From: Solen grandis
Lineage: Eukaryota; Mollusca; Bivalvia; Adapedonta; Solenidae
Direction of reading: 5' to 3'
NCBI GenBank assembly: GCA_021229015.1
Contig: CM037781.1
Span: 64,468,839 to 64,532,838 of the forward strand
DNA: 64,000 nucleotides
Below, piece by piece: positions 34,539 to 46,300 of this stretch. The first letter of the stretch is position 1, and every line of letters begins with the position of its first letter. The notes beneath the pieces were generated by a model. It worked only from the letters and a program-made list of their open reading frames with translations. It had not been told where the DNA came from and made no database searches. The position numbers and the translations under genes were made by a program.

Positions 34539-35880
34539 TTCTTCTTCTTCTTCTTATTATTATTCTTTTTTTCTTCCTCTTATGTTTGTGTTAATTTCGA
34601 GGTGTTGCCATTGACTCAGAACAATGAAAATTTTATGGCATATATTTCAAACCATGAGCTTTCGGATGCAATGAATTTTATATTCATACGACGTCATATA
34701 ACGTCAGATTTGACGTCGGGTGAAAAAGTTTGTACGCGGTGTACAGCCATTATTTCTGGATCGATTGTTATCAAAATTTCACAGAATGTGTATGTTAGGC
34801 TCTAGTTGTGCATCCCGGTGTCCGTTTTTCCAAATTTGAAAAGGCAAATGTTTTATGGCGAATCCAAGATTCGAACTAATGACGTCAAATTTCAGATGCG
34901 TATAAAATCGCTTCCAGAAAAGCTAGAAAGCTGAGATTTGGATTGAATATTAGTCTATATGTCTTCTTAAAAGTCATAATGCTATTAAAACTTTAAAACG
35001 GTTTTTAATCCCTGTAGGCTTTATTTTTTGTATGATTTGCTTGAAATTTTGTCTGAAGATGCAGTATTAGATTCTATGGAGCCATGTCACTTCCGTTTCC
35101 GGAAAATCCCAAAGGTCAAGGTCATATATCAATTATCGGGTTTTTCTTCGGCCTTAAATATCTCAAAAACGGAAAAAAATCTATCGAGACACTATGCGTA
35201 TAATTTGTAGTGCTTAGAAAGACCTTTCAGATGATATTTCGTTTTTGATGATCGGGGTTGAATTGGTTGAGTTATGGTGGAAAAATGAAAATTTGGTAAC
35301 CCCCAGTGTGTTTAACAGTTTATATCTCGAAATTCTTTGATTTTTGAAAATATGATGATGAATATTATTTGTAGAGCAATGTTTGGCCGTTCTTTTGATG
35401 CTTAAAGTTTAATGATTGGCCAAAGATTGATGGAGGAATGGGAAAAAAGTATTAGTAATATTCCTAAACATAAAGCGTGTATTTTGGTACCTTAAGTTTT
35501 GAAATTGAACAAAGTATAAGGAAGTTACATCAAAAATAAGAATTTAAACATGTAGAATCTCAGCGATTCTGCCGTGTTGTCAAAGTTCTACGGCTAATAT
35601 CTCAAGCTCATTAGAAATAAGTCCAAACCTTAAGCAAGTGAGATGTAGAGAATTTTAAGACGATTATTTTGGCACCTAGAGTTTTGAAATTGGTTAAGAA
35701 ATAAGGAAGTTACATAAAAAATACGAATATAAAGCCAATTGTAAGAATTTTCATAAAATATCCTACTTTCGCTTTCACCTTAATTGAAGCATTTTCGAAA
35801 AATGTAAGTTTACAGATATGTAGTAGTCATATGAATTGAAAAAAACAAACTTTTTACTTATATCATATTGAAATTACTAG
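34539..35880 (+). mobile_element. F455 block IV: one diverged unit plus tail modules
   Basis: A TTC/TTA repeat, then TCTTTTTTTCTTCC, a single unit with 'gacgtcatataacgtc' and 'tacgcggtgtacagccatt' (about 34740), and tail text 'cacttccgtttccggaaaat' (about 35087) and 'tatatctcgaaattctttg'. Different tail sequence follows from 35400. Confidence 0.6.
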
Positions 35881-35892
35881 CTAAACAGGTGT

Positions 35893-36168
35893 ACCGTTCC
35901 CGGTGGCCGAGTGTTTAGAGCGTCCGCCTCGGGAGCGGGAGGTCGTGGGTTCGATATCAAAGTCGTGCTTGGCACTTAGCATATAAGGGTAGTTGCAGGA
36001 CTGGTTTGCCCGGTATCAGGATAATTTGACTGGGTGTGGTATCATACCACATGTCTACGACGTGATACTGCAGTGTGGCAGCACTATAACTGCATTAAGT
36101 AGACATCGTCTCCAAATGACTGAAATACTGTCGGTGGGACGTTAAACCCAACAAACAAACAAACAAAT
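35893..36168 (+). mobile_element. SINE-A, plus strand, with 11-bp target duplication
   Basis: Head CGGTGGCCGAGTGTTTAGAG, B box GTGGGTTCGAT with a small deletion just after it, body, CAAATGACTGAAATACTGTC, GGGACGTTAAACCC and (CAAA)n. The flanks TAAACAGGTGT (35882-35892) and TAAACAAGTGT (36169-36179) are a target duplication with one mismatch. Confidence 0.85.
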
Positions 36169-36179
36169 TAAACAAGTGT

Positions 36180-37378
36180 TGACAATGATTTAATGTTTTG
36201 TCAAATCATTTTATTTACGTTACTTATGAATATCAGTTGCAGCATTGTGTTACCCATAATCCTTTGAGCGTTTTGACACATGTCATTTAGACCGTTGTTG
36301 AAACATTGCAATTTCCCGACTTTATTGTTGCATCAATCGATAAATGTACAAGCTATATTCCAAATTTATGATAAATGATAACCTATGTGAAAATATATGT
36401 TATAGTACAATGTAATTTAATTGCCAGCTTGAGATACCATGAGCGTGTATAAGTGTAGACGTTTTAAACAAAATGATCAACACATGTCATCCGTTCAAGA
36501 CGCTGCAAGCTAATTTGTCTGTAATGCGGCGTTCACACAGTGCCGATTATGGCTCCCGTTTGAGATCAGACAGCGCTAAGACACGAAAAGCGAAAAAGTC
36601 GGATTACTATCCTCAATGTCCTATTATTGTCTGAACGCAGTCGTATTATGTTCGTAACAGAGTCCTACGGATCGGGAGTGGTCCGGAGAGGTCGGCCAAG
36701 CACTCCTGACAGTTAGGTGCGTCCCGTAACATTCGGGAAACTCAGCCGATTTTGTCAAGTCGGATTACAATCGTGACTATGTCGTGACAGATTCTGTTGT
36801 ATCAGATCAGAATCGGATTGAGAACGGGATAATCGGGACGAATTCTGCTGGAAACGGCTGGATCGGGACGCCTCCTGAACAATATCTGATTGTTGTCGTG
36901 ATTAAATAAATGTTTTTACAAATTTTAATAAAAGTTTGAATTTCCAGCCACGAATCACAGGAACTTGATCAGACTTTTGACACATTTTAATCGGGAATGG
37001 TCCTATCAAGGATGGCAGTAAAAATCCTGAATGTGTGACCTAGGCATTAGCTAAAAGCGCAAAATTTAGTAACTTTGTGTAATACAGTCGTCTCGATCGT
37101 ATGTACAAGCGTTATTGGAATTTTACTCACGAGGCTACTCGCGTCGACGATTCTATCGCATGGTAGCATTTACTATTTCATTCCCGCGACTGTACACGAA
37201 AATAATAAAAAAAATGATATGCAGAATTAAGAGGTTTAAGTTTAATTGTTTATATTTTGAATACCTATAAAACTAGACCGAAATATGCTACAATGGAATT
37301 TCAGGCCATTTATTTTGGTACCTAGAATAGTAAAATTGGTCAAGTTATAAGAAAGCGATATCAAAATAAAGATTTATT
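36180..37378. other. No recognised feature
   Basis: Moderate-GC patches (about 36530-36880) but no gene motif found. Edge text near 37255-37375 is again of the repeat-tail type ('ttaagaggtttaag', 'ggtcaagttataagaaag'). Confidence 0.4.
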
Positions 37379-38465
37379 AGTCCCCTACCGGTGTTCACAG
37401 CGGAGGGGACTATAGGTTTGCCCTCCGTCTGTCCGTCCGTCCGTCCGTCCGTCTGTCTGTCCGCTCAAATCTGGATCCCGCGATAACTTAATAACTAAGC
37501 AAGGTAACTTGATGAAACTTGGTTTATGACTAGATGGCAATGTGTAGATTATGCACATTGTTTTATTTTTTTACTCGACTAAAATTGTGGTTGCTATGGT
37601 AACGGAAATAGTGAAAATAAGGCAAAAATGGGATCCCGCGATAACTTTATAACTAAGCAAGCTAACTTGATGAAACTTGGTATATGACTAGATGGCAATG
37701 TGTAAATTATGCACATTGTTTTATTTTTTTTTATTCGACTAAAGTTGTGGTTGCTATGGTAACGGAAATAGTGAAAATATGGCAAAAAAAAGGGATCCCG
37801 CGATAACTTTATAACTAAGCAAGCTTACTTGATGAAACTTGGTATATGACTAGATGGCAATGTGTCGATTATGCACGTTGTTTTATTTTTGTTCTTCAAC
37901 TAAAATTGTTGTTGATATGTTAATGGAAATAGTGAAAATATGGCAAAAAGGGATCCCGATAACTTTATAACTAACAGCTACTTGATGAAACTTGGTAACT
38001 AGATGGCAATTGTGTTTGACTTTTTTTTTTTTCTTACTAAAATTGTGTTGTATGTAAGGAAATAGTGAAAATATGGCAAAAAATGGGATCCCGCGACCGC
38101 GATAACTTTATAATAAATTTTATAAGGCATGTATATAGTCAGGGTGGTGATGCAGAGTGAAAGTTCTCATTTCTCATCAACAAGACTAAAGACTAAAGAA
38201 AAACATTTTGGATCAGGCAAGGTAACTATTATTAATTCTATTTCTTGCATCTGTCTTGCTTGCATGAATTGTATAGTGGGCACACCAGAGACAACAACTC
38301 TACATATAAGTCTTGCTTAAATGGTCATAACTTAGATATTCCCTTACATTTACTTTAACTAAAGTCTTGTTTTTCTTGGACCAAAATTCTGGTTGCTGTG
38401 GTAATGGAAAAAATATGCACCTCACCGGTAGGGGACTCATGTGTTGCTTGCAACACCAGTTACTT
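37379..38465 (+). mobile_element. Helitron-like element with five ~160-bp units (pearl/HINE-like)
   Basis: The 5' arm AGTCCCCTACCGGTG (37379-37393) has an exact reverse complement CACCGGTAGGGGACT at 38423-38437. This is followed by the hairpin GTGTTGCTTGCAACAC (38441-38456). A (GTCC)n tract lies at 37427-37462. The units start with GGATCCCGCGATAAC near 37473, 37631, 37793, 37951 and 38087, so most are 158-162 bp; each ends 'tggcaaaaa'. The last units decay. A shorter relative is at 48652-48905. Bivalve pearl/HINE elements have similar ~160-bp cores. Confidence 0.75.
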
Positions 38466-38592
38466 GTTTATTTTTGGAATATGGCTTATTTCAAAAAGTT
38501 CATGCATGAGAAGTCCATACGAAAAAAAAAGTAAAAGGTAGGGACTTTAATATATATCCTTTCTATCGGATTTTCTTATTTTTTCAATGTTA

Positions 38593-38632
38593 GCAGAAAG
38601 TCCTATCATTCGTATCAACGAATGAAATCTAG
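38593..38632 (+). mobile_element. Helitron-like 3' terminus (hairpin + CTAG)
   Basis: GCAGAAAGTCCTAT, the hairpin CATTCGTATCAACGAATG, then AAATCTAG (CTAG 38629-38632) and TTATTATT. It is a close relative of the end at 26366-26405. The body that belongs to it is missing on the left. Confidence 0.6.
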
Positions 38633-41600
38633 TTATTATTCTTTTTTTCCACCTTTTCATGTTGTTATTTCTAAGTTGCTGAAGGTCATAGGACAAAGAA
38701 ATTCTATCAACAGAACCTGAAGCTATGGCTTTTTGGAATATATTATTTTTATCTTCACATGACGTCACATGACGTCAGAACTAAAAATAGCTACCAAAGT
38801 TTGTACGCGCTGTACAGCCGTCATTTATGGACGTATTGTCATGGAATTTTCACAGGAGTTATATATTAAGACCTCATTGTGCAGGATTATATAGGTTTGC
38901 CAAGATTCGAAAGAACTAAGGTTCTATGGCGAATCCAAGATTCGAACCAAGGACGCCAAATTTTAAAATCCATATAAAATCGATTCTAGATGAGATAGAA
39001 AGTTGATATTTGGCGAGATTATATGTCTCTGTGTTTTCTTTGCATTTTGTAAAGATGAACGTCATATGACGTCATATGACGTCACCAAGTTGTATAGAAT
39101 TTCCGATTTCTTGATGTCAATTTACTCATGTTGCAAAGGTTCATAGACAATGAAAATTTAATGTCCTATGAAGGTAATCATGTACATTTAGATTCAATGC
39201 TTAAAATTTTCATATGACGTCACATGACGTCAAAACTAAAAATAGCTACCAAAGATTGTACGCGCTGTACAGCCGTCATTTATGGACGGATTGTCATGGA
39301 ATTTGCACAGGAGTTATATATTAAGACCTCATTGTGCAGGATTATATAGGTTTGCCAAGATTCGAAAGAACTAAGGTTCTATGGCGAATCCAAGATTCGA
39401 ACCAAGGATGTCAAATTTCAAATCCATATAAAATCGATTCTAGATGAGATAGAAAGTTGATATTTGGCGAGATTATATGTCTCTGTGTTTTCTTTGCATT
39501 TTGTAAAGATGAACGTCATATGACGTCATATGACGTCATCAAGTTGTATAGAATTTCCGATTTCTTGATGTCAATTAAAAAATTTAATGTCCTATGAAGG
39601 TAATCATGAGCATTTAGATTCAATGCTTAAAATTTTCATATGACGTCATATGACGTCAGAACTAAAAATAGCTACCAAAGTTTGTACGCGCTGTACAGCC
39701 GTCATTTATGGACGGATTGTCATGGAATTTTCACAGAAGTTATATATTACGACCTCATTGTGCAGGATTATATAGGTTTGCCAAGATTCGAAAGAACTAA
39801 GGTTCTGTGGCGAATCCAAGATTCGAACCAAGGACGTCAAATTTCAAATCCATATAAAAAAACGTTTCTAGATGAGAAAGAAAGTTGATATTTGGCGAGA
39901 TTATACGTCTCTGTGTTTTCTTTGCATTTTGTAAAGATGAACGTCATATGACGTCATATGACGTCATCAAGTTGTATAGAATTTCCGATTTCTTGATGTC
40001 AATTTACTCATGTTGCAAGGGTTCATAAACAATGGAAATTGAAAATCCTTTGTAGGTGATCATGTTCATTTTGATCCAATGTTTAAAATTTTCATATGAC
40101 GTCACATGACGTCAGAACTAAAAATAGCTACCAAAGTTTGTACGCGCTGTTCAGCCGTCATTTATGGACGGATTGGCATGGAATTTTCACAGGAGTTATA
40201 TATTAAGACCTCATTGTGCAGGATTATATAGGTTTGCCAAGATTCGAAAGAACTAAGGTTCTATGGCGAATCCAAGATTCGAACCAAGGACGCCAAATTT
40301 TAAAATCCATATAAAATCGATTCTAGATGAGATAGAAAGTTGATATTTGGCGAGATTATATGTCTCTGTGTTTTCTTTGCATTTTGTAAAGATGAACGTC
40401 ATATGACGTCATATGACGTCACCAAGTTGTATAGAATTTCCGATTTCTTGATGTCAATTTACTCATGTTGCAAAGGTTCATAGACAATGAAAATTTAATG
40501 TCCTATGAAGGTAATCATGAGCATTTAGATTCAATGCTTAAAATTTTCATATGACGTCATATGACGTCAGAACTAAAAATAGCTACCAAAGTTTGTACGC
40601 GCTGTACAGCCGTCATTTATGGACGGATTGTCATGGAATTTTCACAGAAGTTATATATTACGACCTCATTGTGCAGGATTATATAGGTTTGCCAAGATTC
40701 GAAAGAACTAAGGTTCTGTGGCGAATCCAAGATTCGAACCAAGGACGTCAAATTTCAAATCCATATAAAAAAACGTTTCTAGATGAGAAAGAAAGTTGAT
40801 ATTTGGCGAGATTATACGTCTCTGTGTTTTCTTTGCATTTTGTAAAGATGAACGTCATATGACGTCATATGACGTCATCAAGTTGTATAGAATTTCCGAT
40901 TTCTTGATGTCAATTTACTCATGTTGCAAGGGTTCATAAACAATGGAAATTGAAAATCCTTTGTAGGTGATCATGTTCATTTTGATCCAATGTTTAAAAT
41001 TTTCATATGATGTCACATGACGTCAGAACTAAAAATAGCTACCAAAGTTTGTACGCGCTGTTCAGCCGTCATTTATGGACGGATTGGCATGGAATTTTCA
41101 CAGAAGTTATATATTACGATCTCACTGTGCATGATTATATAGGTTTGCCAAGATTCGAAAAAGCAAAGGTTCTATGGCGAATCCAAGATTCGAACCAAGG
41201 ACGTCAAATTTCAAATACGTATTAAATCGTTTCTAGACGAGATAGAAAGTTGATATTTGGCGAGATTATATATCTCTGTGTTTCCTTTGCAATTTGTAAA
41301 GATGAACGTCATATGACGTCATCAAGTTGTATAGAATTTCCGATTTCTTGATGTCAATTTTCCTCATGTTGCAAAGCTTCATAGACAATGCAAATTAAAT
41401 ATCCTTTGTACATAATCAGGAACATTTAGATTCAATGTTTAAAATTTTCATATGACGTCACATGACGTCAGAACTATAAATAACTACCAAAGATTTTCCG
41501 CTCTGTACAGCCGTCGTTTATTGATAGATTGGCAGGAAATCTTCACAGAAGTTATATATTACGACCTCATTGTGCAGGATTATATAGGTTTGCCAAGATT

Positions 41601-42117
41601 CGAAAGAACTAAGGTTCTTTGGCGAATCCAAGATTCGAACTAAGGACGTCAAATTTTAAATACGTATAAAATCGTTTCTAGATGAGATAGAAATTTGATT
41701 TTTAGCGAGCTTATACATCTCTGTGTTTCCTTTGCATTTTGTAAAGATGAACGTCATATGACGTCATCAAATTGTAGAGAATTTCCGATTCCTGAATGTC
41801 AATTTACTCATGTTGCAAAGGTTCATAGACAATGAAAATTTAATGTCCTATGTAGGTAATCATGAACATTAAGATTTAATGAGTAAAATTTTCATATGAC
41901 GTCACATGACATCAAAACTTAAAAAAGCTAACAAAGTTCATCCGCGCTGTACAGCCGTCATTTATGGACGGATTGGCATGGAATTTTCACAGAAGTTATA
42001 TATTACGACTTCATTGTGCAGGATTATATAGGTTTGCCAAAATTCGAAAAACACCAGGTTTGTCATGGTTTGCAGTGCAGAAAGCCCTATCTTTTGTTCA
42101 AAACAAAAGAAGTCTAG
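38633..42117 (+). mobile_element. F455 block V: eight tandem ~455-bp units with 3' hairpin and CTAG
   Basis: CAGCC landmarks at 38816, 39270, 39696, 40152, 40607, 41063, 41508 and 41952 give steps of 454, 426, 456, 455, 456, 445 and 444 bp. Each unit has two pairs of TGACGTCA spaced 10 bp apart in the best copies. Part of the array repeats with a 911-bp period: about 39.58-40.15 kb versus 40.49-41.06 kb is nearly identical. The 3' end is GCAGAAAGCCCTAT, the hairpin CTTTTGTTCAAAACAAAAG (42091-42109) and CTAG (42114-42117). The 82-residue frames at 39640 and 40551 are identical because of the repeat, not because of coding. Confidence 0.8.
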
Positions 42118-43970
42118 TTATTATTATTATTATTATTCTACTTTTTTCTTCCTTTTGAGGTTCAAATTAAAGCAGGTTGCGGATGAGCTAGCAGCATGAA
42201 ATTTTAATAGTATGCACAGTGACTTTGGCGCTTTTGATCGTCATATTTTTTTCTTCATGTGACGTCACATGACGTCAGGGCTGAAAAAAGCTACAAAAGC
42301 GTGTACGCGCTCTACAGCCGTCATGATTGGACCGATTTACTTGATTTTTTCACAGAATGTATATATTATGTTCTTGTTGTGCAGGATTATATACGTTTTG
42401 CAATATTTGAAAAGATCAAGGATCTATGGCTGAACCAAGTTTCGAACTTTGGACCAGAAAATGTATTGATGTATTACGAAGCAATCAGATAAGCTAGAAA
42501 CATGAAATTTGGACAGAATATGTGTCCTATTGATTTCTTTCAGTTCTGAGAAGATTGACGTTGTATGACGTAAAATGACGTCATGACGCGTTATCAAATT
42601 TTTTATCCAAAATATACGGTTTTTTAGCACTGGAAGACAAAGTTTTTGACCGATTTGCATAAAATTTTCACTGAAGGTGCAACATAGCCTCTTATTGTCA
42701 TCAGTCACTTCCGCTTCCGGAAAATAGCTAAGGTCAAGGTCACATTTCAATTATCGGTTTTTTCTTCGGCCTTAAATATCTCAAAAACGAAAAATATTTT
42801 ATCGAGACACTATGCGTAAAATTTGTAGTGCTCTGAAATGCCTTATAGTTTTTGAAGATCGGGGTTGAATCAGTTGAGTTATTGCAGAAAAACAAAAATG
42901 CAACAACAAGCGCACTTAACTACTTATATCTCGATAATTATTGATTTTTGTTAATAAGAGTATGAATATAATTTGTAGATAAATGCCCGGCCGTTCTTTT
43001 GGTGTTTAAATTTTAAAGATTGACCTAATATTCATTAAGTTATAAGGAAAAACAAAACGATATGAACATATTTATCCCCGATTTTTGCCGTATGCTCAAG
43101 GTTTAAACGCCCGTAGCTACAAAGTGTTTAAAGATACATACAATTATGAAGCAAGGGAATTGTGGGAAATGAAAAGACCTTTCTAACGGTACCTAGCTTT
43201 TTAAAATTGGACTTAATATAAGGAAGTTACATGAAAACTAAGAATGCAGTAAAACCGTTCTTTCATGCACTCCCGCAGTACGTCCCGATCACTTGATTCC
43301 TTTTTTTCGAAGAAACTAATGATTTTTTAAAAATAACATACAATTTTTTTTATTTTTATTTTTTTTGCATGATGTAATGTGGTTCTAATGATATGCAGAT
43401 TTTAATGATCGGACCATAAATTATAAAGCTATTTGTCGAAAGGCAATAATAGACATGAAAATCTTTTTGCCGATTTTTGCCGTTTTCTTTAAAAATAACT
43501 TTCTATATCTCAGAGCCCGTAATAGAAAAGTTGAAACATGAAACACGTGAAATGTTGGAAATTTAAAGGCCTTTCTAATGGTACCTTGCGTTTGAAAATT
43601 GGACATCGGATATCCTATAAGGAAGTTAGATGAGAAATAAGAATTCATTTAAACCGTTCTTTCATGCATTTCTGCAGTTAGTCCCTATCTTTTGATTGTT
43701 TTTTTTTTCTAAGAAACTATTAATTTTTGAAAATAACATAAAGAACAGTATTATTAGCGTGATGCAATGCGGTTCTAATGGTATGCAGATTTTAATAATC
43801 GGACCATTAATTATAAAGTTATTTGTCGAAGGGCAATAATAGACATGAACATCGTTTTGCCAATTTTTTTGCCGTTTCTTTGAAAAATAACTTTCTATAT
43901 CTTAGAGCACGTAACAGAAAAGTTGAAATATGAAACACGTGAAATCTTGGAAATATAAAGGCCTTTGTTT
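42118..43970 (+). mobile_element. F455 block VI: one unit plus long tail modules
   Basis: After a TTATT run it has one unit (landmark near 42315), the tail text 'cacttccgcttccggaaaat' (42707), 'tatctcgataattattg' (42928) and 'cgatttttgccg'. A segment of about 390 bp in the tail ('ggttctaatg.tatgcagatttta', at 43380 and 43771) is present twice. The partner region at 29.8-30.9 kb has it once. Confidence 0.65.
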
Positions 43971-44782
43971 TTAGCTCACCTGAGCACTTGTGCTCGGGTG
44001 AGCTTTTCTGGTCGCCTTTTGTCCGTCGTGCGTCGTCAGTCGTCCGTCGTCAACAATTGCTTGTGAACACTCTAGAGGCCACAGTTTTGTCCCAATCTTC
44101 ATGAAACTTGGTCAGGATATTTGTCTACATGATATCTCGGATGAGTTCGAAATTGGGTCATGTGGGGTCAAAAACTAGTTCACCAGGTCAAATCTTAGAA
44201 AAACATTCTGAACAGTCTAGAGGCCACAGTTTTAACCCAATCTTCATGAAACTTGGTCAGGATGTTTGACTATATGATATCTCGGATGAGTTCGAAATTG
44301 GGTCATGTGGGATCAAAAACTAGGTCACCGGGTCAAATCTTAGAAAAACTTTGTGAACACTCTAGAGGCCACAGTTTAAACCCAATCTTCATGAATCTTC
44401 GTCAGGATGTCTGTCTACATGATATCTCGGATGAGTTCGAAATTGGGTCATGTGGGGTCAAAAACTAGGTCACCAGGTCAAATCTTAGAAAAATTTGAAC
44501 ACTCTAGAGGCCACAGTTTTAACCCAATTCAGAACTTGTCAGGATGTTTGTCTACATGATATCTCAGAGTTGAAATTGGGTCATGTGGGGTCAAAAAATA
44601 GGTCACAGTTAAAAATTTAGAAAAACATTGTGAAAACTCTACAGGCCACAGTTTTGGCCCAATCTTTATAAAATTTGATCAGGATGTTTGTCTACATGAT
44701 ATCTCAGATGAGTTCGAAATTGGGTCACGTGGGATCAAAAACTAGGTCACCAGTGAAAATCTTTGCGAGGCCACAGTTTTAA
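43971..44782 (-). mobile_element. Helitron-like element, family E1, cut by the duplication edge
   Basis: The end at 43971-44003 reads TTAGCTCACCTGAGCAC, then TTGTGCTCGGGTGAGC, with ~145-bp units to the right ('ctctagaggccacagttt', 'catgatatctcggatgag', 'ggtcaccaggtcaaatctt'). It stops at 44782, where the duplicated BANF1 segment begins. Its left flank equals the flank of the copy at 30906. Confidence 0.7.
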
Positions 44783-45033
44783 GTTATTGCTGCTTGTGGA
44801 CAGTCTAAATGGGTCACCACGAGCACTTCTGAGCTCGGATTCTACAAATACTTAACGCTATGTAGCGTTTTCCAAATGTTCGCGTACATAACGAATTGAC
44901 ACAACTGACAATATATGTTGAAAAATCAAATATTTGCAGATATTTTGAGATTCGTCCTTTGTATAACATTGTGTAATTGTGTGTCATAATTTTGTGGAAA
45001 AAAAATCATCAAACTGTGACAAGATAGTATTAA

Positions 45034-45994
45034 GTAACTGAGTCCTTGAGGAAGATATGCCTCACCTGAGAAACATTGCCTTTACATATTATAGGGTAGT
45101 CGTACTGAAGATCATGTCAGTTCCACACACCAAGAAACCTAGGGCAATGTCAATTTTGACCACAGGGCTATGATTTAAACAAACTTGGTAGAGGTCCACT
45201 CGGCCATGTTATACCGGTACATCAAATATCTAAGCTCTTTGCCTTGTAATTTTAGATAAGAAAATTTTTGAAGTTCTTCTATAGAAGTCTATGTAAAATC
45301 TCGTAACCACTGGGACTGAGACAATTTTGTCTTCCAGTGTCATGTTTGAAATAAACTTTGTAGAGGGCAACTAGATTGTTAAAAACCAAATCTCTAAGCT
45401 CTAGGCCTTGAGGTTTTAACTGGTGATAGAAATCGGTTGATATTTGTCACAATTAATTATCAGTTTCTGATTAATTATCACTTGACCCAGAAGTAACATT
45501 CAAGCAAGGCAGCACTTAATTATACACAGTTCCATGATCTTCATGAAGTTTTCGACAGTTTTAGCTTTTTAATTGCTGGAGCAGTTAAAAGGTGATATTC
45601 AGTTCTGTGCCTTATAGTTCAAAAGGGGATATTTAAAGGGTTTGGTAAAATCAAGCGATTCCAGATAGATGTACAGTGTTCACTAGACAGAAAATACATG
45701 TCAGGGTATGGTATAAATTTGTACGACGTCGCAGATCGGATATATGTAAATCGATTATTGTCGCTCTTCAGTAACTGATCTTCGGTGACTAGCGACAATC
45801 GGAACATCACTAGTTTTAACCATCAGTACAATTTGATACATATTAAAAGCGAGTCTCATAAGGATTAATGCCGTGAAGTTTGTTCAAAATCCTTTAAGTG
45901 GTTTAGATGTTTACAGGCAATTGTTGATGATGAACGGCAGACACAGGACGATCCTTGTAGCTCGCAATGAGCTAATTGTGCTCGGGTGAGCTGA
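45034..45994 (+). mobile_element. Helitron-like element, family E1, degenerate
   Basis: A degraded 5' end ('tccttgaggaagata', then CCTCACCTGAGAAACATTGCC) pairs with the 3' end GCTCGGGTGAGCTGA at 45980-45994. The 5' text matches the better E1 start at 50588. Confidence 0.55.
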
Positions 45995-46087
45995 AAAAGT
46001 TGGAAGTCCTCCAATAAGTGCCCAGGATAGCGTTGCGATAATTCCCTCCCCCCTTCAAAACTCCATATATTGGATTAGTGAGACTCG

Positions 46088-46300
46088 ACTATTTGAGTTT
46101 ACCGTCGCTTCGACAGTATTTCAGTCATATAGCGACGTCCAGCTAATTACAGGTGGAGGAAGACCCCGAATGCACGGAGGCATCTGGGTAGAACCACCGA
46201 CCTACCGCAAACCAGCTGGAAGGCTTCCTCACATGAAAATCCGAATGACCCTGCATGGATTCGAACCAAGGCGGTAAGGGACTGAGTGAGTGGTTAGTGT
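46088..46300 (-). mobile_element. SINE-B in duplication copy 1
   Basis: 'gacagtatttcagtcatatagcgac', 'ggtagaaccaccgacctac' and the B box reversed as GGATTCGAACC. The head is damaged. Also present at 61695-61905. Confidence 0.75.

Noticed and set aside
35902..35962. tRNA-like sequence GGTGGCCGAGTG...GGGTTCGAT
   Set aside because: It belongs to a SINE: the acceptor stem does not close, there is a deletion after the B box, and the SINE body and CAAA tail follow.
39640..40799. Two identical 82-residue frames
   Set aside because: They are repeats of the same 455-bp unit. Other units have stops at various places and no coding-type substitution pattern is visible.
38633..42117. Regularly spaced direct repeats, CRISPR-like at first sight
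   Set aside because: Units are ~455 bp and tandem with no unique spacers, in a eukaryotic genome.
45619..45810. 63-residue minus-strand frame conserved at 61225-61416
   Set aside because: Conservation is explained by the segmental duplication; one substitution between copies is too little to test coding selection.
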